Below, one piece after another: positions 7,555 to 15,046 of a stretch of DNA of 64,000 nucleotides. Each line of letters starts with the position of its first letter. Position 1 is the first letter of the stretch. Location of the stretch: the NCBI GenBank assembly GCA_023409265.1, contig JAEYHZ010000036.1, forward strand, positions 298,220-362,219, in the 5' to 3' direction. Position numbers and translations under genes: made by a program. The notes beneath the pieces were generated by a model that was not told where the DNA came from, made no database searches, and saw nothing but the letters and a program-made list of their open reading frames with translations. Source of the stretch: Bacillota bacterium. Its GTDB lineage: Bacteria > Bacillota > Clostridia > Acetivibrionales > DSM-1351.

Positions 7555-8646
7555 TTATTTCATTACAGGGTTTTTAGCAGCATAAGCTTCCTCAAAATCA
7601 TAAATCTGTTTGGAAAGCTTTGCAATATTGTTACATGCTGTGCCAAAATCAACCTTATCTGTCATGACCGAGAGTACATACGGATGTTTTGCAAACACAA
7701 TCCCAACATCATTAGCTGTTCTGGTCTGATTTCCAATCTTATGGGCAACTTTTACTCCAGTAAGCTTAGCGCTGATTCTATCGTTCCAGTCTGTGTTTTC
7801 CAGATTGTTAATTAATTCGCCATAAACTTTTTCGTTATTGAGGTAATGCTTATAAAGGTCCTGTGCTACCAGTGCCATATCATATGGGCAGGAACGATGG
7901 CGTGCTCCGTAATAAACCTTACCGCCCAGACCTGTTATATAATCACGGACATTTTGAATTCCAACCTGCCTGATAATCATGTTTACACCGCAATTATCAC
8001 TCTTACGGATAGCAAGCTTTGATGTCTCGCGGACTGTGTACTGAGTTCCAAAGGGTGAATTTTGGATAATACCGGTGCCGTATTCAAGATCTTCCTTTTT
8101 GTAAGTCAGTTTGTCTTCCAGTTTCACCTTGCCGGCCTCAATATCTTTAAATAGCACCATGTTTATAGGAAGTTTGGATGTACTGGCTGCGATGTATTCA
8201 ATCTGGTCATTTACATTTACCATTTCACCGGTAGCCAGGTCTATATAGGTTACACCATAAGTACCTGTGAGCTTGGAAGTATAATTTGTTATCAGCTTCT
8301 TCAGTTCCTCCATTTTTCCGCTCTTGGTGACTGTTCCTACTTTTGGGAGATAGCCATGCACCTCGGTTGTTACTCCTTTGGCATCTGTTGAGGAATTTGA
8401 AGCTGTTTGTGTGCTGTCAGCAGGCTCCTTGGTATTGTTTGCCTCACCCGTTGTTGAAGCTGAAGTTGACCGGGTAGACGATGCTTGTGTTGTATCGCCG
8501 GGTTTTGAAGTACCTGTTACATTTTCTCGGTTCAATAGCAGATAAGCTGCCATAACTATAGCAATTATTGATAAAACAGTAGTCGATACAATCAATGTTC
8601 TTCTTCTTTTATATTTTCTTTCATTTCTAAAGTGATAATTACTCAT
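7555..8646 (-). CDS. Membrane-anchored class A beta-lactamase-like serine hydrolase
   Basis: 363 residues from the ATG at 8646, chosen over the upstream in-frame TTG because GGAGGT lies just before it. A basic N-terminus (KYKRRR) and one helix (about 20-42) anchor it; a Ser/Thr/Ala-rich linker follows to about residue 105. The catalytic domain has the three penicillin-recognising motifs: S-T-S-K in AASTSKLPIN, S-D-N in KSDNCGVNM, and K-I-G (normally K-T/S-G) in AHKIGN. It could be a beta-lactamase or a wall-modifying hydrolase; the KIG box and linker favour a cell-wall function, but resistance cannot be excluded from sequence. Confidence 0.82.
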   Translation of the reverse strand: MSNYHFRNERKYKRRRTLIVSTTVLSIIAIVMAAYLLLNRENVTGTSKPGDTTQASSTRSTSASTTGEANNTKEPADSTQTASNSSTDAKGVTTEVHGYLPKVGTVTKSGKMEELKKLITNYTSKLTGTYGVTYIDLATGEMVNVNDQIEYIAASTSKLPINMVLFKDIEAGKVKLEDKLTYKKEDLEYGTGIIQNSPFGTQYTVRETSKLAIRKSDNCGVNMIIRQVGIQNVRDYITGLGGKVYYGARHRSCPYDMALVAQDLYKHYLNNEKVYGELINNLENTDWNDRISAKLTGVKVAHKIGNQTRTANDVGIVFAKHPYVLSVMTDKVDFGTACNNIAKLSKQIYDFEEAYAAKNPVMK

Positions 8647-8847
8647 ATTACCTCCAAGTGTCGGTGCCAAAACGAATTATGTAAATATTCTGAATCAGCT
8701 TTATAATCGTCATTTTTTATTTAACCTGCTAAAATTATCAGCATCTAATTTTAACATTATTATCTGCGTTCATTCAAATACATTTTTATTAAGATTTCTT
8801 AATATTACCGTTATTATTGTCATTTCCTGTATAATTGCAATCATTTA

Positions 8848-9591
8848 TTACTGTTTATTGTTTTCAAACAGTAATCTGCAATTATCGGCTCTATATTTTG
8901 AATAAATATATTCTACTGCCTGACCGCTCTTTGAAAAAAGTGTATTTACAAGTTTGATCAATGGCTGACCGGGCTGAACTCTAAGTACGGGGGAGTCATT
9001 ATTGTCTGCAAAAACAATCTCAAGTACACTTTTGCTCTTATCAGGAATCAACGGATATTTACCTCTTAAAATATCTATAGAGGACTTTCCGCTTTTTAAT
9101 TGTGAAACAATGTCCGGAAAAAGATTTACAGGAATATAGGATTTATTGAAGGAATACACTTCATTGGCCTGATTATTTATACAGGAAACATAGGTAATAA
9201 CTGCAATTGGCATAGCGCTGTTATAGTTGAATGTTCTGTTTAAAACCTCCATGGAGGTGCTCTCGATAACAGTAATATCAATAATATTTTTTCCTGCAGG
9301 CATCTGGCAGTCAAGAATTGAATCGGTAAAACCTGTATAGTTCCTGATGTCTATGACATTCTTACGGCCATAAACAAATGTTCCTTTTCCCTTTTCCTTG
9401 TATAGATAACCGCTGTTTGTAAGCTCGGTTATTGCCTGTCTTACAGTTGGTCTGCTAATATCGTAGAGCTGGCATAGATCCTGTTCCGACGGAATTTGTG
9501 TATCGGGAGCGTATTCATTGCTTTCAATCTTCTTAACGATCAAGTCTTTTAACTGAAGATACAAAGGTACGCTGCTGAACTTATTTATCAT
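8848..9591 (-). CDS. GntR-family regulator (HutC/UTRA type)
   Basis: 247 residues. Residues about 5-72 form the GntR winged helix (PLYLQLKDLIVKKIESNEY, then IPSEQDLCQLYDISRPTVRQ and YLYKEKGKGTFVYG). The C-terminal domain is a UTRA ligand-binding fold typical of the HutC subfamily, whose ligands are sugars phosphates, amino acids or nucleotides. It stands alone between purB and the serine hydrolase, so the regulon is not evident. No sugar PTS or catabolic gene is adjacent. Confidence 0.85.
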   Translation of the reverse strand: MINKFSSVPLYLQLKDLIVKKIESNEYAPDTQIPSEQDLCQLYDISRPTVRQAITELTNSGYLYKEKGKGTFVYGRKNVIDIRNYTGFTDSILDCQMPAGKNIIDITVIESTSMEVLNRTFNYNSAMPIAVITYVSCINNQANEVYSFNKSYIPVNLFPDIVSQLKSGKSSIDILRGKYPLIPDKSKSVLEIVFADNNDSPVLRVQPGQPLIKLVNTLFSKSGQAVEYIYSKYRADNCRLLFENNKQ

Positions 9592-9663
9592 ATGTACTCT
9601 CCATTTCCGCCCGGCTTAAATCAAAGTTAAACCAGGCTGTTTTATCTGATAGTATAAATTAAA

Positions 9664-9693
9664 AAAGATAGGACGTATTGACATCCTATCTTT
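9664..9693. terminator. Terminator, probably of purB (bidirectional)
   Basis: Perfect 10-bp stem AAAGATAGGA (9664-9673) with TCCTATCTTT (9684-9693) and 10-nt loop. On the minus strand it is followed by a T-run, about 110 nt after the purB stop. Confidence 0.75.
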
Positions 9694-9800
9694 ATTATAT
9701 AAATATTTAAATTGAACTTCAATAGGATTACAGCATTATACTGTAACAATCAGATCTAAAAGATTTAGCTATGTTATGAATAGCTGCGGTCAGCTCATCC

Positions 9801-11231
9801 TTACACCTTCAGGTCCACTTCAATTTCAGCAATTTCGGCACTTGTCAGCACAGGATTCACTTCGTTTTCTATAAATTCGACAACCTGCTCCGGGCTTCTT
9901 CCGATATAGTTCTTCGGTTCTAGAACGGATTTCAGCGCTTCCAGAGACATACCAAACAGTGGATCAGCTGCAATTCTTTCAATTAAGTCATTGGACTCGC
10001 CTTCAACTTTAACTCTTCTTCCGGCATCCATTGAATGCTTTCTTATCTGCTCGTGGAGTTCCTGTCTGTCTCCACCATGTTTGACTGCCTCCATCATAAT
10101 ATTCTCGGTTGCCATGAACGGAAGCTCGTCCATTACATGTTTGAGAATTACCTTCGGATAAACGACAAAACCACTAGAAACATTAATATATATATTCAGT
10201 ATGGCATCAACAGCAAGGAATGCTTCAGGTACAGATATCCTCTTGTTTGCAGAGTCATCAAGAGTTCTTTCAAACCATTGGGTTGATGCTGTTATAGCAG
10301 GGTTAAGCGCATCAACTATAACATACCTGGCAAGTGATGAAATACGTTCACATCTCATAGGATTTCTCTTATAAGCCATAGCAGAAGAACCGATCTGTTT
10401 TTCTTCAAAGGGCTCTTCCATTTCCTTCATGCTCTGAAGAAGTCTCATGTCATTACTGAATTTATAAGCACTCTGAGCTATACCGCTAAGAACGTTTAAA
10501 ACTCTGCTGTCTAGCTTTCTCGGGTAGGTCTGCCCTGAAACTGCAAATACAGTCTTGAAACCCATTTTATCAGCAATAAGCTGCTCCAGTTTTTTAACCT
10601 TTTCATGGTCTCCGTCAAAGAGATTTAAAAAGCTGGCCTGTGTACCGGTGGTTCCCTTAGAACCCAAAAGCTTCATATTCTCGATGGTATGATCCAGATC
10701 TTCCATATCCATAAGAAGCTCCTGAATCCACAGCGTAGCCCTTTTACCGACTGTGACAAGCTGTGCAGGCTGATAATGGGTAAAGCCGAGGGTTGGCATA
10801 TCCTTGTATTCAAGCGCAAAATCAGAAAGTTTTTTTATGAGAATGAGCATTTTGCTTCTTACAAGCTTTAAAGCTTCTGTCATAACTATAATATCAGTAT
10901 TATCACCCACGTAGCAGGAAGTGGCGCCAAGATGTATTATTGCTTTTGCGTCAGGGCACTGTTCACCGTATGCATGCACATGGGACATAACATCATGTCT
11001 GAATTGCTTTTCATATTGTTCAGCTACTTCATAATTAATATCGTCTTTCCTGTTGTTTAATTGTTCAATCTGAGCGTCAGTAATATTCAATCCAAGCTCT
11101 TTCTCAGCTTCTGCAAGAGCAATCCAGAGCTTTCTCCATGTCCTGAATTTCATATCCGGTGAAAATATCTGCTGCATTTCACTGCTGGCATATCTTGCAT
11201 TAAATGGACTTTCATAAACGTTTTTCATCAT
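9801..11231 (-). CDS. purB: Adenylosuccinate lyase
   Basis: 476 residues. The fumarase/aspartase superfamily signature SSAMAYKRNPMRCERISSL is present, with the usual P replaced by A in S-S-A-M-x-Y-K-R-N-P. THYQPAQLVTVGKRA and GATSCYVGDNTDI are the other conserved blocks. It catalyses two steps of purine synthesis: SAICAR to AICAR and adenylosuccinate to AMP. The length fits the longer (eukaryote-like/clostridial) PurB class. Starts with ATGATG after GGAGGT; the first ATG is kept. It is not in a pur operon here. Confidence 0.95.
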   Translation of the reverse strand: MMKNVYESPFNARYASSEMQQIFSPDMKFRTWRKLWIALAEAEKELGLNITDAQIEQLNNRKDDINYEVAEQYEKQFRHDVMSHVHAYGEQCPDAKAIIHLGATSCYVGDNTDIIVMTEALKLVRSKMLILIKKLSDFALEYKDMPTLGFTHYQPAQLVTVGKRATLWIQELLMDMEDLDHTIENMKLLGSKGTTGTQASFLNLFDGDHEKVKKLEQLIADKMGFKTVFAVSGQTYPRKLDSRVLNVLSGIAQSAYKFSNDMRLLQSMKEMEEPFEEKQIGSSAMAYKRNPMRCERISSLARYVIVDALNPAITASTQWFERTLDDSANKRISVPEAFLAVDAILNIYINVSSGFVVYPKVILKHVMDELPFMATENIMMEAVKHGGDRQELHEQIRKHSMDAGRRVKVEGESNDLIERIAADPLFGMSLEALKSVLEPKNYIGRSPEQVVEFIENEVNPVLTSAEIAEIEVDLKV

Positions 11232-11275
11232 TTATTACCTCCGGGTATTTATGGCTTCTCGCCTCAACATCACAT

Positions 11276-11281
11276 ATTATA
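11276..11281 (-). promoter_or_regulatory. Candidate -10 box of purB
   Basis: TATAAT on the minus strand 45 nt upstream of the purB start. No convincing -35 hexamer was found, and no guanine-riboswitch motif was recognised in the leader. Confidence 0.45.
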
Positions 11282-11335
11282 CAATAAAAACCGAATATTT
11301 GCATCAAAATTAATAAAAATGTTCGGATTAGTTTT

Positions 11336-11365
11336 ATTCAAAAAAAGTGCGGGATATAATCCCGC
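11336..11365 (-). terminator. Terminator upstream of purB
   Basis: Stem GCGGGA (11349-11354) with TCCCGC (11360-11365), 5-nt loop, followed on the minus strand by ACTTTTTTT. It ends the aminotransferase transcript, 128 nt past that stop. Confidence 0.82.
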
Positions 11366-11492
11366 TTTAGACATTTATGAATATTAGAATGTAGAATTCT
11401 AAACTCATGTAAAATTATATTCTTAATCCATTATTCATTCAAGCTATTTCACAAAATTTTTAGAGATAATTTAGGGTGAGTTTAAATAAAAA

Positions 11493-12773
11493 CTACTTAT
11501 TCTCCAGTGCTTTCCTTACGCTCACCAGCTGAACGCTGATAGAAAGTATTTCAATAGCCTTTTTAAGTTCTTCAACAGGCGGCAGGGTTGGAGCAATTCT
11601 AATATTCCTGTCCTTTGGATCCTTGCCGTAAGGATAGGTAGCACCTGCTTTTGTAAGTACAACCCCGGCCTCCAATGCCAGTTTCTCAACATCCTTTGCG
11701 CAGTTGTCAAGGGTATTAAGACTTACAAAATACCCTCCGTTAGGCTTGTTCCAGGAGGCAATTCCCTTTCCCCCCAATTCATTTTCCAGAATCTCAAGAA
11801 CAACATCAAATTTTGGTTTTAATATATTTGCATGCTTCTTCATATGGAAGTTGATGCCTTCAACATTCTTAAAGTATTTTACATGTCTGAGCTGATTGAT
11901 TTTATCATGCCCTATAGTCTGAATTGTCATGCTTTTTCTGATCCAGTTAAGGTTTTCAACACTTGAAGCCATCATGGCTATACCGGCTCCCGGGAAGCTG
12001 ATCTTTGATGTCGAACTGAATATATAAACCATATTCTCATTTCCGGCTGCCTTACAAGCAGTCAGAATATTTTTAAGTTCATCAGGCTTATCTGACAGAT
12101 GATGTACGCAATACGCATTATCCCAAAATATTCTGAAATCTTTGGCTTTTGGCTTCAGTGCAGCTATTCTGTCAACAACTTCATCGGAATATGTAATTCC
12201 GTCAGGATTGCTGTATTTTGGAACACACCACATTCCTTTTATGCTTTCATCTTCTGCAACGAGCTTTTCAACAGCGTCCATATCCGGGCCGTCCTGGTTC
12301 ATATCTATAATAATCATTTCAATTCCAAAAAGCTCACAAATTGCAAAATGTCTGTCGTATCCAGGACTTGGACACAAGAACTTTACCTTTTCAAGCCTGG
12401 ACCATGGGGTTCCTCCCAGAATACCGAGGGACATGGCTCTTCCAATTGAATCATACATCATATTCAAACTGGAGTTGCCGCCAATAATAATTTCTGTTTT
12501 ATCAACCCCAAGCATCTCGGAAAAAAGCGCTTTTGCTTCGGGCAATCCATCAAGTACGCCATAATTGAAGGTATCGGTTCCATCAGCTGCCTTGCGCAGT
12601 TCCTTTGAAGGAATGTCGAGAATTTCAGCGCTAACATCAAGCTGCTCTGAGCAGGGCTTTCCCCTTGTCATATCAAGTTTTAATTTCTGTTCCTTAAATG
12701 CATTATATCTTTTTTCCAAAGTTTCTATTTCATGTTGTAATTCACTTGTGGATAAATTGCTGTAACTATTCAT
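11493..12773 (-). CDS. Class I aminotransferase, Asp_aminotransf (PF12897) type
   Basis: 426 residues. The opening KLKLDMTRGKPCSEQLDVSA and the core NSSLNMMYDS, CPSPGYDRHF, VPKYSNPDG, WDNAYCVHH and FSSTSKISFPGAGIAM blocks match the fold-type I PLP aminotransferases of the family first annotated as MocR-like aspartate transaminases. The PLP lysine is in SSTSK. The likely reaction is aspartate + 2-oxoglutarate transamination, though some relatives use other amino acids. Monocistronic, preceded by a structured leader. Confidence 0.88.
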   Translation of the reverse strand: MNSYSNLSTSELQHEIETLEKRYNAFKEQKLKLDMTRGKPCSEQLDVSAEILDIPSKELRKAADGTDTFNYGVLDGLPEAKALFSEMLGVDKTEIIIGGNSSLNMMYDSIGRAMSLGILGGTPWSRLEKVKFLCPSPGYDRHFAICELFGIEMIIIDMNQDGPDMDAVEKLVAEDESIKGMWCVPKYSNPDGITYSDEVVDRIAALKPKAKDFRIFWDNAYCVHHLSDKPDELKNILTACKAAGNENMVYIFSSTSKISFPGAGIAMMASSVENLNWIRKSMTIQTIGHDKINQLRHVKYFKNVEGINFHMKKHANILKPKFDVVLEILENELGGKGIASWNKPNGGYFVSLNTLDNCAKDVEKLALEAGVVLTKAGATYPYGKDPKDRNIRIAPTLPPVEELKKAIEILSISVQLVSVRKALENK

Positions 12774-12809
12774 TGTTTTCTCCTCCCAAACACAGTTATA
12801 ACCAATTAT

Positions 12810-12866
12810 AACGAGACAATAGCGGTCAGCATACCCCTGGTGTCCTTAGGAAATCTTTGCCTCGTT
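12810..12866 (-). promoter_or_regulatory. Structured leader of the aminotransferase mRNA
   Basis: On the minus strand AACGAGGCA (12866-12858) can pair with TGTCTCGTT (12818-12810), one G-U, closing a 39-nt internal region that contains CCAGGGGTATGCTGACC. It lies 37 nt upstream of the start. I could not match it to a named riboswitch class; it may be a cis-regulatory RNA or an ordinary hairpin. Confidence 0.35.
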
Positions 12867-13175
12867 GAAGCGCGCTGAGCTTAAGGTAAAAAATTTTCGA
12901 CAACCGAAAATCTCTAAAGAACATACAGTTCTTTTTAACCTATGCCTAATAATTCTAATACATATTATTACTTTTTGCAAGTTTTATGTTCCACAAATTC
13001 AAAAAAATATTGAACCCTTAATAAAAATAATTTTCACGCGGGGATTATGCAAGAAATAATAGCACAAACTGCAGTAACACATTAACTTACAAAATACAGC
13101 TGCTTCTACTAAAATATTCCCCGATAACTCTTATGGTATTCCGGAACAAAATTACCTGGCAGCTTTAAATATAAT
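12867..13175. other. Intergenic region without recognised gene
   Basis: AT-rich spacer upstream of the aminotransferase. It contains a short motif GGTAAAAAATTTT ... CCGAAAAT (12885-12910) that recurs upstream of the solute-binding-protein gene near 18123-18152. A 64-codon plus-strand ORF here (12865-13059) has no ribosome binding site and no family resemblance, so it is not called. Confidence 0.5.
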
Positions 13176-13222
13176 AAAAAGGAGTAAAAAATTCCAGTAC
13201 CAGGAATTTTTTACTCCTTTTT
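13176..13222. terminator. Strong terminator of the dipeptidase gene
   Basis: A perfect 20-bp stem (13176-13195 with 13203-13222) and 7-nt loop, A-rich on one side and T-rich on the other, so it can work in both directions. It lies 27 nt past the dipeptidase stop on the minus strand. Confidence 0.9.
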
Positions 13223-13248
13223 ATAACATATATAAATAAATGGACAAA

Positions 13249-14184
13249 TTATAATACTGCTTTAATAACTCTCAAAAAATTCTCCCCGGCTATTTTCTTA
13301 ACCAGAACGTCACTGTAATTAAGCTTTAGCAATTCATTCAATAGAACCGAGTAGCATTGTACTCCTTCAAGTCCTTCCGGTGTGCACTCAATTCCGTCGA
13401 AGTCCGAGCCCAGCCCCAAGGTATCCTCACCAGTAAGACCAACTATATGCTCGATATGAAGCAGAGCATCTTTCATAGTTGCTTTTCCCTCATTATTCAG
13501 AAAGATGGGGTAGAGATTGAGCCCTGTCACTCCTCCAGCCTTTTTTAATGCCAGTAATTGCTCGTCGGAAAGATTTCTTGAATGTCCGCATAATTTTTTA
13601 GCATTTGAGTGAGAGGCAATTATTGGTGAAGTAGATATATCGATTACATCCCAGAAGCCCTTCTCTGAAATATGAGAAACATCAACCAGCATCCCCAGCC
13701 TGTTCATTTCTCCTATTACATTCCGCCCAAAGGGTGTCAGTCCGCCTCCCGATATACCGTCAGCCACACCATCCGCTATCTGATTCCTGAAATTCCATGT
13801 AAGTGTAATACCTCTGACACCCAATTCATATAGCATTCTCAAAGTCGGAAGGCTGCCCTCCAGTGCTTCTCCACCTTCAATAGTCAGAACAGCACCTATT
13901 TTGCCGCTTTCAATAGCATTAATAATTTCGTTGTAATTACGGCATAACATTATGTCGTTTTCATTAATTTCTATCTCACGGTAAAGCCTGTCGATAATGC
14001 TTAAGGCTCTATTCAGCGCTCCCATTTTTGCTTGTTCCGGTGAAATGAAAGCTGCAAAAAACTGAACATAGTTATCATATGCCTTTAGTCTTTCTATATC
14101 AATATGGCAGCTGTTTTTTTTAAGTCCTTCTCCGTTCCTCATCAGTGATGGGATTGTGTCACAATGAGCATCCAATATAAACAT
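13249..14184 (-). CDS. Membrane dipeptidase family (M19) metallopeptidase
   Basis: 311 residues from the ATG at 14184, preceded by TTGGAGGTTGAT; an upstream in-frame ATG at 14238 lacks a ribosome binding site. Zinc ligands of the renal dipeptidase family are visible: DAHCDT (HxD), the Glu in TIEGGEAL, and the two His in MLVDVSHISEKG and IASHSNAKKLCGHSRN, plus the LGLGSDFDG motif. It hydrolyses dipeptides, possibly with D-amino acid at the C-terminal position. No signal peptide, so cytoplasmic. Its leader shares a 40-nt sequence with that of the sulfonate permease gene at 57670. Confidence 0.92.
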   Translation of the reverse strand: MFILDAHCDTIPSLMRNGEGLKKNSCHIDIERLKAYDNYVQFFAAFISPEQAKMGALNRALSIIDRLYREIEINENDIMLCRNYNEIINAIESGKIGAVLTIEGGEALEGSLPTLRMLYELGVRGITLTWNFRNQIADGVADGISGGGLTPFGRNVIGEMNRLGMLVDVSHISEKGFWDVIDISTSPIIASHSNAKKLCGHSRNLSDEQLLALKKAGGVTGLNLYPIFLNNEGKATMKDALLHIEHIVGLTGEDTLGLGSDFDGIECTPEGLEGVQCYSVLLNELLKLNYSDVLVKKIAGENFLRVIKAVL

Positions 14185-14230
14185 ATCAACCTCCAAAAGC
14201 CGCATGACGGTCACAATTTGATGAAATTTA
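14185..14230 (-). promoter_or_regulatory. Leader repeat, copy at the dipeptidase gene
   Basis: Minus-strand TCATCAA-n-GTGACCGTCATGCGGCTTTTGGAGGTT ends in the ribosome binding site. It aligns with the leader of the sulfonate permease gene (58714-58760) over about 43 nt with one 1-nt gap; ATGCGGCT and TGGAGGTT are identical. Shared by two functionally unrelated genes, so a duplicated regulatory element or a small dispersed repeat. Confidence 0.5.
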
Positions 14231-14270
14231 CCCTGCATTGTTATTATGCAAATAAAGGACTCATAACACC

Positions 14271-14642
14271 TTAAAATGCATTTTTCAGCAAGTTGATATC
14301 CGTGACTTTATCGTCAGGTCCTGAAAGTATGATTTCAATAACATCAAAACGAACACACCTGTTTGTATTGTATGTATTAGATAAGTATATGGAAGCTATT
14401 TGTTGAATTTTCTTTTGTTTGGCTGCAGTCACCGCCTCAGAAGGTTTTCCGAAGGTATATGAGCGTCTGGTTTTAACCTCTATAAAACAAATATATTCAG
14501 AATCTCGTGCAATTATATCTATTTCGCCAATACGGCCAACCCTGAAATTTGTTTTTATAATAGTATAATTGTGCTGACGCAGAAATTCTGCTGCAATTTT
14601 CTCACCAGTAGAGCCGGTTTCCCTTGTGTTTAATTCAGACAT
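14271..14642 (-). CDS. YraN/UPF0102 family nuclease-fold protein
   Basis: 123 residues. GSTGEKIAAEFLRQHNYTII, GEIDIIARDSEYICFIEVKTR and the downstream K/Q-rich helix are the UPF0102 signature. GEIDII and FIEVKTR supply the D-ExK residues of a PD-(D/E)xK restriction-endonuclease-like fold. The family is conserved beside rnhB and ylqG/H in Firmicutes, as here. Its substrate has not been firmly established; a role in DNA repair or Holliday-junction processing is often suggested. Confidence 0.9.
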   Translation of the reverse strand: MSELNTRETGSTGEKIAAEFLRQHNYTIIKTNFRVGRIGEIDIIARDSEYICFIEVKTRRSYTFGKPSEAVTAAKQKKIQQIASIYLSNTYNTNRCVRFDVIEIILSGPDDKVTDINLLKNAF

Positions 14643-14713
14643 TAAACTTTCTCCATTGCATTAAATTCAATTTAACCGAAAAATTCAATAACTAAAGGAA
14701 AAACTACTTTTTG

Positions 14714-15010
14714 TCAGTCATATCTATCGCCATAACTTTTATCCACGCTGCCAATAAAGATAAGGATCTCGGCAACCACCTCATATATCTCGGGAGGAAT
14801 CTGATCGCCTATCCCGAGTGCTGAAAGTGTTTTAGCCAAGGTTGCATCCTGATATACAGGAACATCGGTTTCTTTTGCCTTCTCAATAATTTTTTCGGCA
14901 ACAATCCCCTTTCCTGTTGCTACTACCTTTGGGGCAGAATCTTTATCAGGTGAATACTGGAGGGCAGTTGCATGTTTTATTTCTTTTCTGTTTTTTTTAA
15001 TATCCTGCAC
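14714..15010 (-). CDS. FlhB C-terminal-like protein (YlqH type)
   Basis: 98 residues, GTG start with GGAGG 6 nt upstream. It matches only the cytoplasmic C-terminal domain of the FlhB/EscU/YscU export-switch family (ATALQYSPDKDSAPKVVATGKG, later DATLAKTLSALGIGDQIP). The self-cleavage motif NPTH of true FlhB is replaced by SPDK, so it cannot autoprocess like FlhB. It is paired with the FliK-like gene upstream, as in the B. subtilis ylqG-ylqH pair; the function of that pair is unknown. Confidence 0.88.
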   Translation of the reverse strand: MQDIKKNRKEIKHATALQYSPDKDSAPKVVATGKGIVAEKIIEKAKETDVPVYQDATLAKTLSALGIGDQIPPEIYEVVAEILIFIGSVDKSYGDRYD

Positions 15011-15046
15011 CCTCAGCCTCCATTCTGCGTGCCCTGCACGCCGGTT

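Noticed and set aside
7555..8646. True antibiotic-resistance beta-lactamase
   Set aside because: KIG replaces KTG/KSG, and the long linker and membrane anchor favour a cell-wall enzyme; resistance is not claimed.
12865..13059. 64-codon plus-strand ORF upstream of the aminotransferase
   Set aside because: No ribosome binding site and no family resemblance; it is in AT-rich spacer.
13249..14238. Dipeptidase with the longer start at 14238
   Set aside because: No ribosome binding site at 14238, while GGAGGTTGAT directly precedes the ATG at 14184, where the conserved domain begins.
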